Shown: in pieces, positions 35,617 to 43,543 of the stretch | Position numbering within the stretch: position 1 is the stretch's first letter | How the letters are laid out: each line of letters starts with the position of its first letter | NCBI GenBank assembly: GCA_016186995.1 | Contig: JACPKQ010000009.1 | Location: forward strand, 1 to 59,644 | Direction: 5' to 3' | DNA: 59,644 nucleotides | Source: Deltaproteobacteria bacterium | Lineage (GTDB): Bacteria > Bdellovibrionota > JACOXK01 | Translations under genes and position numbers: made by a program | The notes under the pieces: model-generated | Seen by the model: only the letters and a program-made list of their open reading frames with translations | Databases searched by the model: none | Told to the model about the DNA's origin: nothing

Positions 35617-36993
35617 TTAAAGTTTTTTGACTTTAATTCTTCCTAAAGACTCCACTTTTTCTACAACAATACGCTCACCCTTGTGAATAACTTCATCAGC
35701 CTTTGCTGTCCAATATTCTCCATCTACAAAAACCCTTCCATCTTGAGTTGGAGAAACCTCTTCGAGAACCTCTCCCTTTTCTCCAATAAGCCCTTCCTTG
35801 CCTGTCCATTTTTTTCTTTTGCGCGCTTTGAGCACCACAAAAATAACTGCCAGCATGAGAAGACCTATAGCTATAATCATAGGTAAAACAAAAGCAAGTG
35901 AAACAGCGATATCCCCAGGGTGATTAGGATCAATAAAAAAGATGGCCCCTAAAACCATAGCAATAATTCCCCCAATTCCTAAAACCCCAAATGAAGGGAT
36001 AAAAAGCTCTGCGAATAAAAGACAAAAACCCAAAATAAGCAGAAGAAGCCCACCATGATTAATAGGAAGTGTTTGCATCGAGATAAAACCTAAAATCAAA
36101 CAAATGGCCCCGACAACACCTGGTACAATCAACCCTGGATGAGTCACTTCAAAATAAATTCCCATACCTCCTAATGCCATAAGCATGATAGCAATGTTAG
36201 GATCAGAAAGTGTATTCACAATTTTTTGACGTAAATTCATTTCTAACGTGACGAGGGAAACATCCTTTGTATTAAGCATAACCGTTTTATCTTTAACCTT
36301 AATCTTTTTTCCATGAACTGCTTGCAAAAGGTCTTTAAGAGAAAGGGCAACAAAATCAATCACATTTTTTTCTAAAGCCTGTTTTGCAGTAATAGAAACT
36401 GATTTTCTGACAGCATCAATAGCCCATTTTTTGTTTCTACCGCGAGTTTCAGCAATGGTTTCAGCAAAAGCAGCTGTATCATTTTCAATTTTCTCGCCCA
36501 TGTTTCCTTTAACATCTTGGCCTGTTCCCATAACTGGATGAGCTGCACCAATGTTTGTTCCTGGAGCCATAGCTGCAATGTGTGCAGCCAATGTAATCAT
36601 CACTCCTGCACTTCCTGCATGCGCACCGCTAGGCGAAACATAAACAATAACGGCAAGTGGCGCTTCTAAAATAGCTTGAACAATTTCTCGTGTTGAATTT
36701 AAAAGCCCGCCTGGTGTATCCAACTGAATCACTAAAGCCTCATAACCTCGCACATGAGATTCTTTAATGCTTTCTTGAATAAAATCATTTGAAGCAGGAT
36801 TAATACCCCCGTTCACAGTGATGACACCCACCGTACCCGCATAAGAAAAATGAGAGAACAGAAAAACTGTCATCGCGAGGGTTCTGAAAGAACTCGTGGC
36901 GATCTTCACATAATTTCTAAAGAAATTATGTGAGATTGCTTCACTTACGTTCGCAATGACTGGGGGCACACTCATGTAAAGATACCTTTTCAT
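35617..36993 (-). CDS. nfeD: NfeD-family membrane protease, slipin partner, with repeat insertion
   Basis: A ClpP-class serine protease domain (SPSGAHAGSAGVMI with the serine; lysine in KKWAIDAVRKS), several membrane segments and a C-terminal OB-fold NfeD domain. Such proteins cut slipin C-termini. The ATG at 36993 overlaps the udg stop (ATGA) and has AAGGAG. A B element (36869-36960) codes residues 12-42, in the middle of the signal peptide: MKRYLYMSV is separated from VFLFSHFSYAG. The export signal might now start at an ATG at the end of the repeat (36879). Confidence 0.9.
   Translation of the reverse strand: MKRYLYMSVPPVIANVSEAISHNFFRNYVKIATSSFRTLAMTVFLFSHFSYAGTVGVITVNGGINPASNDFIQESIKESHVRGYEALVIQLDTPGGLLNSTREIVQAILEAPLAVIVYVSPSGAHAGSAGVMITLAAHIAAMAPGTNIGAAHPVMGTGQDVKGNMGEKIENDTAAFAETIAETRGRNKKWAIDAVRKSVSITAKQALEKNVIDFVALSLKDLLQAVHGKKIKVKDKTVMLNTKDVSLVTLEMNLRQKIVNTLSDPNIAIMLMALGGMGIYFEVTHPGLIVPGVVGAICLILGFISMQTLPINHGGLLLLILGFCLLFAELFIPSFGVLGIGGIIAMVLGAIFFIDPNHPGDIAVSLAFVLPMIIAIGLLMLAVIFVVLKARKRKKWTGKEGLIGEKGEVLEEVSPTQDGRVFVDGEYWTAKADEVIHKGERIVVEKVESLGRIKVKKL
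36869..36960. repeat. Family B element inside the nfeD signal peptide region
   Basis: GTCATCGCGAGGGTTCTGAA ... GATTGCTTCACTTACGTTCGCAATGAC, with an inner stem TAATTTCT/AGAAATTA. Read in frame as PPVIANVSEAISHNFFRNY and so on. Confidence 0.8.
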
Positions 36994-37826
36994 TTTTTGA
37001 GCTCCTTCATCACAAGTTGCATATCTTCCCACACGGGCCGTTTCATGTTTGGATTTCTTAAAAGATAAGCTGGATGAAAAGTAGGAAGCAGTTTTGAGCC
37101 GTGAAAATCAAAAAACTTTCCTCTTATGTGAGAAATAGGCGCATCACTTTTTAAAAGAAACTGTGCCGCTGAGGTTCCTAAAGCGACAACAATTTTAGGT
37201 TTAATAAGTTCAATTTGTTTCAAAAGATAGGGAGTGCACTCTTCTTCTTCTTTGGGAAGAGGGGCTCTATTATTAGGTGGCCTGCATTTTACTATGTTAC
37301 ATATATAAACATCTTTTCTTTCTAACCCCATAGCTTGAATTATTTTTGTAAGAAGCTTTCCTGCACGCCCTACAAAAGGTTCTCCTTTTAAATCTTCGTC
37401 TCGACCTGGGCCTTCCCCAACAAACATAAGTTCTGCTTTTGTGTTTCCGGTTCCAAAAACAGTTTGAGTCCGCCCTTTATGAAGGGCGCAATTAAAACAT
37501 TGTGAAACAAGGCTTTCACATTTTTTAAGATCTTCCGGAAGGTTTTGGGTATTGATACGTTTATGAGAAACTGGATCCTTCGCGAAGGCTTTGTCATCGC
37601 GAGGGTTCTTTCGAGAACCCGTGGCGGTCTCATCGCTACCGCGATGGGATTGCTTCGCTGCGCTCGCAATGACAGAGGGTGCCATGTTAGATTGCTTCGT
37701 TGCACTCGCAATGACAGAAGAGGTTTTTTGCATTTTGTTTTTCAATTCTTTCTCACTCCAAGGTACAATAACTTCTTTAATCCCTAAAGCTTTTTGGTAT
37801 TTAAGATATCGTAATAACTTCTCCAC
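36990..37826 (-). CDS. udg: Uracil-DNA glycosylase family 4, with repeat insertions
   Basis: Iron-sulfur uracil glycosylase. [20 protein letters not shown] is the first motif and HPAYLLRNP the second; four cysteines (CFNC, CNIVKC and later CTPYL) can hold the cluster. The N-terminus holds three repeat-derived stretches at about residues 38-86 ([23 protein letters not shown] with [13 protein letters not shown], then SHKR region), so the core starts near residue 90. GTG start. It overlaps nfeD by 4 bp. Confidence 0.92.
   Translation of the reverse strand: MEKLLRYLKYQKALGIKEVIVPWSEKELKNKMQKTSSVIASATKQSNMAPSVIASAAKQSHRGSDETATGSRKNPRDDKAFAKDPVSHKRINTQNLPEDLKKCESLVSQCFNCALHKGRTQTVFGTGNTKAELMFVGEGPGRDEDLKGEPFVGRAGKLLTKIIQAMGLERKDVYICNIVKCRPPNNRAPLPKEEEECTPYLLKQIELIKPKIVVALGTSAAQFLLKSDAPISHIRGKFFDFHGSKLLPTFHPAYLLRNPNMKRPVWEDMQLVMKELKK
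37569..37715. repeat. B and C elements inside udg
   Basis: A C-like CTGGATCCTTCGCGAAGGC at 37570-37589, a full B element at 37593-37673, and half a B element at 37689-37715, all read through in the udg frame. Confidence 0.8.
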
Positions 37827-37839
37827 TCTTTACACCCAC

Positions 37840-38748
37840 ATGGAACAAGGATACTTATTAAATATGTTGTATCTAGCGCTCTTAACGTTTGCAACCCTCA
37901 TGTTTTTTCCTTCAGAAGCTTGTGCCTGGGGCCCAGTAGCACACCTCCATTTTGCAGAAACTATTCTCTCCCAAGCGGCACATCTGCCTCAGTTTTTAAG
38001 AAACATCATCACCCAATTTCCTCTTGATTATTACTATGGCGCTATCGCAGCAGATATTACCCTTGGAAAAAAGTTTGTGGAATATGAACATAATTGTCAC
38101 AGCTGGAAAGTAGGTATTGAAATTCTTGAAAAATCAAACTCAGAAGCAACTCGTGCCTTTTCTTACGGCTATCTCACACACTTAGGGGCTGATACCATTT
38201 CTCATAATTATTTTGTTCCTTATCACCTTATTGCTTCTTTTCGTTCTCGCATTCATAGACATATCTATTGGGAAATGAGATACGACACGATGCTTCAAAA
38301 ACCAGAATTAGCAACCATGGCGCGTGATCTTGCCAAAAAAGGAAAATATCTTCATCATGATCAATTTCTTGATACCATCTTAAAACGCACTCTTTTTTCA
38401 TTTAAAACAAATAGAAGAATATTTTCAGGGCTTATTCTTCTTCATGATTTAGATTACTGGCAAAAAGCAACAGGGCGTTTAGTGCACCAATCAAAGTGGG
38501 AACTTTCCACACACCATATTCAAGAATTTAAAAAATTAGCAGTTCATTTCATTATGGATTTTCTCACAAACTTTAGGGATTCACACTCTATTCTTAAAGA
38601 CCCTTCAGGCTATGAAGCCCTTTCCTTTGCTAAAAAGAAAAGAGCAGAGCTTAAAAAACTTTATCGAAGAAAAGAAATCAAAGATGAAGATGTCCCTCAC
38701 ATTCTCAAAAAAATAAAACTTCAACTAAAAAAACGACTTCTAACTTGA
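37840..38748 (+). CDS. Secreted zinc-dependent phospholipase C-like protein
   Basis: About 302 aa. A signal peptide (MLYLALLTFATLMFF, cleaved near EACA-W) is followed by AWGPVAHLHFAETIL, DYYYGAIAADI, HSWKVGIEIL and YGYLTHLGADTISHNYFVP, where tryptophan 1 and the histidines and aspartate fit the zinc-dependent phospholipase C fold. Substrate unknown. The frame continues upstream through repeats to 37591, but signal-peptide logic places the start at 37840 or 37864. It is divergent from udg. Confidence 0.8.
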   Translation: MEQGYLLNMLYLALLTFATLMFFPSEACAWGPVAHLHFAETILSQAAHLPQFLRNIITQFPLDYYYGAIAADITLGKKFVEYEHNCHSWKVGIEILEKSNSEATRAFSYGYLTHLGADTISHNYFVPYHLIASFRSRIHRHIYWEMRYDTMLQKPELATMARDLAKKGKYLHHDQFLDTILKRTLFSFKTNRRIFSGLILLHDLDYWQKATGRLVHQSKWELSTHHIQEFKKLAVHFIMDFLTNFRDSHSILKDPSGYEALSFAKKKRAELKKLYRRKEIKDEDVPHILKKIKLQLKKRLLT

Positions 38749-38766
38749 AATCGGGTTAGTTTACTT

Positions 38767-38847
38767 GTCATAGCGAGGAGCCTGTAAAGGCGACGTGGCT
38801 ATCCCATCGCAGTAGCGATGAGATTGCTTCGTTTCACTCGCAATGAC
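38767..38847. repeat. Family B element
   Basis: GTCATAGCGAGGAGCCTGTA ... GATTGCTTCGTTTCACTCGCAATGAC with a central ATCGCAGTAGCGAT hairpin. Confidence 0.8.
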
Positions 38848-38905
38848 AGAGACTTCGAAAATAATTTCTTAACTTTTTTCTAGCGTTGCCGATAGAGAAG
38901 AGTAC

Positions 38906-39106
38906 ATGCATAAATTTTCAGAATTGAGGCATTATGAAGCACCTCACAAACAAGAAACCATTAAAGAATTCTGCCACTGTCCTATATGTAGTAGTAAATT
39001 AAGACTTCTCCACTTAAACACTGCTGATTATTCTCAAATTACAGAAACACCCACCTGCCCAGAATGTGGCTTTATAGCTAAAGCTAGATTTCATACAGTT
39101 CAATAG
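38906..39106 (+). CDS. Small zinc-ribbon protein (66 aa)
   Basis: Two CxxC knuckles 30 residues apart, CPICSSKL and CPECGF, make a likely zinc ribbon. GAGAAGAG precedes the ATG. Nothing else identifies the family. B elements flank it on both sides (38767-38847, 39127-39207), so it is its own unit. Confidence 0.7.
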   Translation: MHKFSELRHYEAPHKQETIKEFCHCPICSSKLRLLHLNTADYSQITETPTCPECGFIAKARFHTVQ

Positions 39107-39126
39107 GCACTCATTGCAAACACAGC

Positions 39127-39207
39127 GTCATAGCGAGGAGCCTGAAAAGGCGACGTGGCTATCTCATCGCTACCGCGATGGGATTGCTTCGCTGTGCTCG
39201 CAATGAC
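39127..39207. repeat. Family B element abutting the uvrC stop
   Basis: Near-identical to 38767-38847, so the zinc-ribbon gene is bracketed by two direct copies. The uvrC stop is only 10 bp away. Confidence 0.8.
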
Positions 39208-39216
39208 AGAGTGATA

Positions 39217-41052
39217 CTAGTCGAACATTTTTTTTGAACGAAGTTTTCTGTGATAAGTAATGGCAAAACGGTGGGCTTCATCACGAACTCTTGCAATAAA
39301 GTGCTCAAGAGATGTATTGGGTTTAATCATAATGGGGTTTTTTCTTGCTGGTTTATAAATTCGCTCTTGGCTTGATAAGACTAGATCCCGGGTCTTCGCC
39401 CGGGATGACGACGGAGGTTTTTTTTTGGCTAAGCCTACAATATCAATATGGAGATGAAGCTCCTCGAGAACCTTAACACCTACACCTAGCTGCCCCTTTC
39501 CCCCATCAACGATAATAAGATCTGGTAAAACAAGGTGGCTACGCTTTCTGGATTCCCGCTGATGCCCTTGGCTATGGGCGGGAATGACAAGAGAGTGGCT
39601 ATAACGTCTTGTTAAAACCTCCCGCATCATAGCAAAATCATCAATACCCTCTACAGTTTTAATTTTATATTTTCTATACTCTTGTTTAAGAGCCTCTCCA
39701 TCTTGAAAAACAACCATAGAACCTACGGCCTGAGCCCCTTGAATATTAGAAATATCAAAACACTCAATGCGGTGCGGATAATCTTTGAGATAAAATTTTT
39801 TCTGAACTTCCAAAAGAACATCTTCTTTTTTTTGTTTTTGTTCTCTATAAGCAGAAAGGCTCACTTCAAGGTTTTGGAGCGCAAGAGAAAGAAGCTTTTT
39901 CTTTTCTCCCGTTTGAGGAGTGATAATGCGAACCTTTTTTCCTTTTTTTGTTGAGAGAAAGTTTTGGAGTAGGTCAAGAGGGGCATGTTGTGGAAAAGAA
40001 ATAACAATCTCATCCGGAATAAACTGATTTTCGTAATACTGCGTTAAGAAAGATATTATTTGTTCTTCCTGGATTCCCGCCGGAGCCTGTACTCTGCGAA
40101 GGCGGGGTACGGGAATGACAGAGGGTGAATGAGATTGCCGCGCTCCGCTCGCAATGACGGAAGGATTTTCGGGAATGATGAGGGGAGGTATTTTTAAGTG
40201 AAAAATTCTTTTAGAGATAAGAGATCCTCCACGGATAAAAAGAAAAATAAAATGAATGGCAGGCTGGATTCCCGCCTTCGCGGGAATGACAATGTATGCA
40301 ATAATATCTTGATCTTCTTTATGGGAGCTTACAACCTTTTGATTTTCCATCATGGCGTGCACCGACAAAATTCGGTCACGAATAAGAGCAGCTTCCTCAT
40401 ATTTAAGACCTTTTGAAAATTCCACCATTTTACTTTTAAAATCTTTTAAAATAGAAGTTGTATTGCCTTTAAGAAATTTGAGAAAACTTTCTACATCCTC
40501 ATGATATTTTTCTTCTTTTACAAAATCGACACAAGGCGCTGTGCATCTGCCAATATCATAAGAAAGACAAGGACGAGTTCTATTTTTAAATTTGGTATCT
40601 GTACAATCACGAATAGGAAAAACCTTTGTCATAAAACGCAAAACAGAACGAGCATTCCCTACTGAAGAGTAAGGCCCAAAATAAAGAGCCCCATCATCCT
40701 TTGGATTGCGCACCATATAAATACCCGGCCATTTCTGCTGAACAGTTACTTTAATATAAGGATAGGTTTTATCATCCTTGAAGGTAATATTATAACGAGG
40801 CTTGTGTTTTTTAATGAGTGTTGATTCTAAAATAAGGGCTTCTGCTTCTGTATCTGTCACAAAACACTCAATATCCTTAATTTTGGAAACAAGCGCTTTT
40901 GTCTTAACCCCTTGATCTTTATTAAAGTAAGACTGCACCCGTACTTTAAGATTCTTAGCTTTACCGACATAGATAATATGACCGTGTTTATCCTTCATAA
41001 GATAAACACCAGGGCACCTTGCCATATGAGATATTTTTTCTTGAATTTTCAT
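39217..41052 (-). CDS. uvrC: Excinuclease ABC subunit C, missing the HhH domain and carrying repeat insertions
   Basis: Makes both cuts in nucleotide excision repair. GIY-YIG domain: PGVYLMKDKHG ... IIYVGKAKNLKVRV; the UVR motif near LKYEEAALIRDRI; the RNase H-like half with ECFDISNIQGAQAVGSMVVF and LIIVDGGKGQLG. Repeats are read in frame at about residues 254-263 (VIPAKAGIQ), 298-327, 488-501 and 548-557. The protein stops at RSKKMFD, exactly where the tandem helix-hairpin-helix DNA-binding domain should begin, 10 bp from a B element. The start is put at the canonical MKIQEKI (41052); the open frame goes to 41244. Confidence 0.93.
   Translation of the reverse strand: MKIQEKISHMARCPGVYLMKDKHGHIIYVGKAKNLKVRVQSYFNKDQGVKTKALVSKIKDIECFVTDTEAEALILESTLIKKHKPRYNITFKDDKTYPYIKVTVQQKWPGIYMVRNPKDDGALYFGPYSSVGNARSVLRFMTKVFPIRDCTDTKFKNRTRPCLSYDIGRCTAPCVDFVKEEKYHEDVESFLKFLKGNTTSILKDFKSKMVEFSKGLKYEEAALIRDRILSVHAMMENQKVVSSHKEDQDIIAYIVIPAKAGIQPAIHFIFLFIRGGSLISKRIFHLKIPPLIIPENPSVIASGARQSHSPSVIPVPRLRRVQAPAGIQEEQIISFLTQYYENQFIPDEIVISFPQHAPLDLLQNFLSTKKGKKVRIITPQTGEKKKLLSLALQNLEVSLSAYREQKQKKEDVLLEVQKKFYLKDYPHRIECFDISNIQGAQAVGSMVVFQDGEALKQEYRKYKIKTVEGIDDFAMMREVLTRRYSHSLVIPAHSQGHQRESRKRSHLVLPDLIIVDGGKGQLGVGVKVLEELHLHIDIVGLAKKKPPSSSRAKTRDLVLSSQERIYKPARKNPIMIKPNTSLEHFIARVRDEAHRFAITYHRKLRSKKMFD
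39381..39408. repeat. Family C element inside uvrC
   Basis: TAGATCCCGGGTCTTCGCCC then GGGATGAC, in frame as SSSRAKTRDL. Confidence 0.8.
39549..39588. repeat. Family C element inside uvrC
   Basis: TGGATTCCCGCTGATGCCCT ... ATGGGCGGGAATGAC, read as VIPAHSQGHQRESRK. Confidence 0.8.
40071..40158. repeat. C plus half-B element inside uvrC
   Basis: A C element with an enlarged loop at 40071-40119 and the right half of a B element at 40131-40158 (GAGATTGCCGCGCTCCGCTC GCAATGAC), read as one 30-residue insert containing VIASGARQS and VIPVPRL. Confidence 0.8.
40264..40290. repeat. Family C element inside uvrC
   Basis: CTGGATTCCCGCCTTCGCGG then GAATGAC, consensus copy; read as VIPAKAGIQ. Confidence 0.85.
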
Positions 41053-41079
41053 AAGTTCTACGTCAAGATGGCGGCTCCC

Positions 41080-41688
41080 ATGAAAAAAATTGTTCTTGTC
41101 CTTACTGCTCTTTTTATCACTCAATGCACAACAGTGGAGAAAATATCTCAAGAAAGTGATGAAAGCAAAAAAAATCAATCTCTCATTATTACTTCTCATG
41201 ATAAGCCCACGGAAGATAAAAGATCTCCTGCATGGGTTACTCAAAACATTATCTTTGAAGAAAATTCACTTGGAGTCAGTTCCAAAATAGAATTCGAAGG
41301 AAGTCAAAGCCCTATTGAAGGGCTTATGCTTTCTGATGCTGCAGCAAAAAAACAATTTAAAACCGAACTTCATGATAAGCTCTTTCTCTTCTTAAACGAA
41401 CAAAAGGAAAAATTTGGTTTACAAGAAGATAAGCTTAAACACATCATTTCTTCCATCTTAGAAAGTGAAGCAACTGAAAAAGAGCTTTATATTGATCAAC
41501 GGTTTTATAAAAAAGAAGATTCTAAGCTTATCTGCTACTCACTTGCTAAAATAAGTCTTAAAAATATGGGCTCTCGGTTTCAAAAAACACTTAAAGAGAG
41601 AATACTGGATCCCCGCCTGCGCGGGGATGACGGGGAAATAGAAAATCTCTGGGAAGGTTTTCTTTCTGGGCTCAACTCCTCATTATGA
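41080..41688 (+). CDS. Lipoprotein resembling LPP20 family
   Basis: MKKIVLVLTALFITQC is a lipoprotein signal (cysteine 16, Q before it is unusual). The mature part has PAWV near the start and an alanine-spaced helix (LSDAAAKKQFKTELHDKLF) as in LPP20-like lipoproteins; assignment is tentative. A C element at 41605-41631 adds LDPRLRGDDG near the C-terminus in frame. It diverges from uvrC with only 27 bp between starts, and its stop overlaps the folD start (ATGA), so it leads the one-carbon operon. Confidence 0.7.
   Translation: MKKIVLVLTALFITQCTTVEKISQESDESKKNQSLIITSHDKPTEDKRSPAWVTQNIIFEENSLGVSSKIEFEGSQSPIEGLMLSDAAAKKQFKTELHDKLFLFLNEQKEKFGLQEDKLKHIISSILESEATEKELYIDQRFYKKEDSKLICYSLAKISLKNMGSRFQKTLKERILDPRLRGDDGEIENLWEGFLSGLNSSL
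41605..41631. repeat. Family C element inside the LPP20-like gene
   Basis: CTGGATCCCCGCCTGCGCGG then GGATGAC, in frame as LDPRLRGDD. Confidence 0.85.
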
Positions 41689-42536
41689 GCCCTATTTTAG
41701 ATGGAAAAAAACTAGCTCAAGCTTTTAAAGAAAATCTTAAAAAAGATATTGAGGCTTTAAAACCCATTGTACCCAGGCTTGATGCCATTGTTGTTGGAGA
41801 TGACCCCGCCTCTCATATTTATGTTCAATCAAAAAAGAAAGCATGCGTTGCCTTGGGCATGAAGTCTCATATTCACACCCTTCCCCACAATACAAAAAGT
41901 GAAGATCTTTTAAAACTTATTCAAAGCTTGAATCACAACAAGGAAGTTCATGGTATTTTATTACAGCTTCCTTTACCTCAAGCGCTTGATAAATCTCTTT
42001 TTCTCAACGCACTTTCTCCACTTAAAGACGTTGATTGTTTTCATCCTATTAATATGGGGCTTCTTTTAGAAGGAAAGCACTTTTTTATTCCATGCACACC
42101 ACTGGGTATTTTAAAATTGCTTCAAAGCACACAAGAAAGTCTAGAAGGCAAACACGCTGTTGTACTTGGAAGAAGCACTTTAGTTGGAAAACCTATTTCT
42201 CTTCTTCTACAAGAAGCAAACTGTACCGTTACCATGTGCCATTCTAAAACAAAAAATATTTTTGAATTTACAAAACAAGCTGACATTGTAGTTGCTGCTA
42301 TTGGTAAACCCCATTTTATAAAAGGTGAACATATAAAAAAAGGGGCTATTGTCATTGACGTTGGTATTAATCACACAAAAAACCTAGAAATAGTGGGAGA
42401 TGTCGACTTTGAATCTGCTTCAAAAAAAGCTTCATGGATAACCCCTGTTCCAGGTGGTGTGGGGCCTATGACCATTGCTATGCTCCTTCATAACACTGTA
42501 AGGGCAGCCATGCTCCAAAAAGAAAATAAACAATGA
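41685..42536 (+). CDS. folD: Methylene-THF dehydrogenase/cyclohydrolase FolD
   Basis: NADP-dependent bifunctional enzyme linking 5,10-methylene- and 10-formyl-THF. 283 aa: YVQSKKKACVALGM with the catalytic lysine, GILLQLPLP, the nucleotide-binding VVLGRSTLVGKPISLLL and the end signature PVPGGVGPMTIAMLLHNT. It overlaps both neighbours by 4 bp and sits in a one-carbon operon with metF and gcv genes. Confidence 0.96.
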   Translation: MSPILDGKKLAQAFKENLKKDIEALKPIVPRLDAIVVGDDPASHIYVQSKKKACVALGMKSHIHTLPHNTKSEDLLKLIQSLNHNKEVHGILLQLPLPQALDKSLFLNALSPLKDVDCFHPINMGLLLEGKHFFIPCTPLGILKLLQSTQESLEGKHAVVLGRSTLVGKPISLLLQEANCTVTMCHSKTKNIFEFTKQADIVVAAIGKPHFIKGEHIKKGAIVIDVGINHTKNLEIVGDVDFESASKKASWITPVPGGVGPMTIAMLLHNTVRAAMLQKENKQ

Positions 42537-43447
42537 TCTCTTTTGTAGAAAAAATTAAAACACTGGATTCCCGCCTTCGCGGGAATGACAATGTGAAAAT
42601 TATTACAACAGAGCTGACACCTCCGAGGGGCTCAGGTGTTAAAAAATTCATTAAAACGGCAGCTCTCTTGAGTAAACATGTAGATGCCTTGAATATTACA
42701 GACAATCAAAGGGCTGTGATGCGCATGTCTTCTATTGCGTCTTCAGCCATACTTTTACAAAATGGTTTTGAGCCTATTTGCCAAATTGTCTGTCGAGATA
42801 AAAATAGCCTTGCGCTTCAGTCTGATCTGATAGGAGCTTCTGCTTTAGGAATCAAAAATATTTTAGCCCTCACAGGAGATCCTGTTCAAGGGGGAGATAA
42901 TCCACAAGCCAAAAAGGTATTCGAATTTGAATCTACTAAACTTTTAAAAATGCTTTTTCAACTTAACCAAGGCTTTGGATGGAATGGCACAAAACTCAAC
43001 CAAAAAACAGGTTTTGTACTGGGAGCTACGATAAACCCAACCTCGCCTAATAGTGATGTACAACTTCGCCGTTTCGAACAAAAGCTAGAAGGTGGAGCTC
43101 GCTTCTTTCAAACTCAAGCCACTTTTGATGTCGATCTACTTCAAAAATTTATAAAAAAAGTGGAGCACTTTAAAGTTCCTATCATTGTAGGTGTTATTAT
43201 GATGAAATCCTTTGAAACAGCACAGTTTCTTAATGAAAGAGTTTTAGGAATTCGAGTGCCTGAAAGATTTATAACAGCATTAAAAAATTCAAAAAAACCT
43301 GAGGAAACAGGCGTTCATCTGGCTGCACATCTTGTTAAAGATTTTTTAGAGGTGACTCAAGGCGTTCATATCATGGCTGTAAGACGAGAACACAGAGTTC
43401 CTGATATTATTCAATTAGCAAAGAACATGTCATCACGAGGGTTCTGA
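42533..43447 (+). CDS. metF: Methylenetetrahydrofolate reductase-like protein
   Basis: 304 aa with the MTHFR barrel pattern: ITTELTPPRGSG at the start, VDALNITDNQRA, ILALTGDPVQGG and FFQTQATFD in the right order. It reduces or oxidises methylene-THF. A C element (42563-42589) codes residues 11-19 (TLDSRLRGND), separating MISFVEKIK from VKIITTEL, and the end SSRGF with its stop comes from a B element. Both repeats sit at the protein edges. Its ATG overlaps folD. Confidence 0.9.
   Translation: MISFVEKIKTLDSRLRGNDNVKIITTELTPPRGSGVKKFIKTAALLSKHVDALNITDNQRAVMRMSSIASSAILLQNGFEPICQIVCRDKNSLALQSDLIGASALGIKNILALTGDPVQGGDNPQAKKVFEFESTKLLKMLFQLNQGFGWNGTKLNQKTGFVLGATINPTSPNSDVQLRRFEQKLEGGARFFQTQATFDVDLLQKFIKKVEHFKVPIIVGVIMMKSFETAQFLNERVLGIRVPERFITALKNSKKPEETGVHLAAHLVKDFLEVTQGVHIMAVRREHRVPDIIQLAKNMSSRGF
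42563..42589. repeat. Family C element inside metF
   Basis: CTGGATTCCCGCCTTCGCGG then GAATGAC, identical to 40264-40290 in uvrC but read in a different frame (LDSRLRGND instead of VIPAKAGIQ). Confidence 0.85.
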
Positions 43448-43530
43448 AAGAACCCGTGGTGATCCCATCACCGAAGGTGATGAGATTGCTTCGCTACGCT
43501 CGCAATGACGGGAAGGGCACTCGCAATGAC
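43429..43530. repeat. Family B element between metF and gcvT
   Basis: Full unit 43429-43509 with ATCACCGAAGGTGAT centre plus an extra half-unit end (CACTCGCAATGAC) to 43530. It supplies the metF stop and a false upstream extension of gcvT. Confidence 0.8.
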
Positions 43531-43543
43531 AGAAGAGAAAATA

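Noticed and set aside
37591-37839. 83-residue N-terminal extension of the phospholipase-like protein
   Set aside because: It is antisense to udg and repeat-coded; a signal peptide begins at 37840 or 37864.
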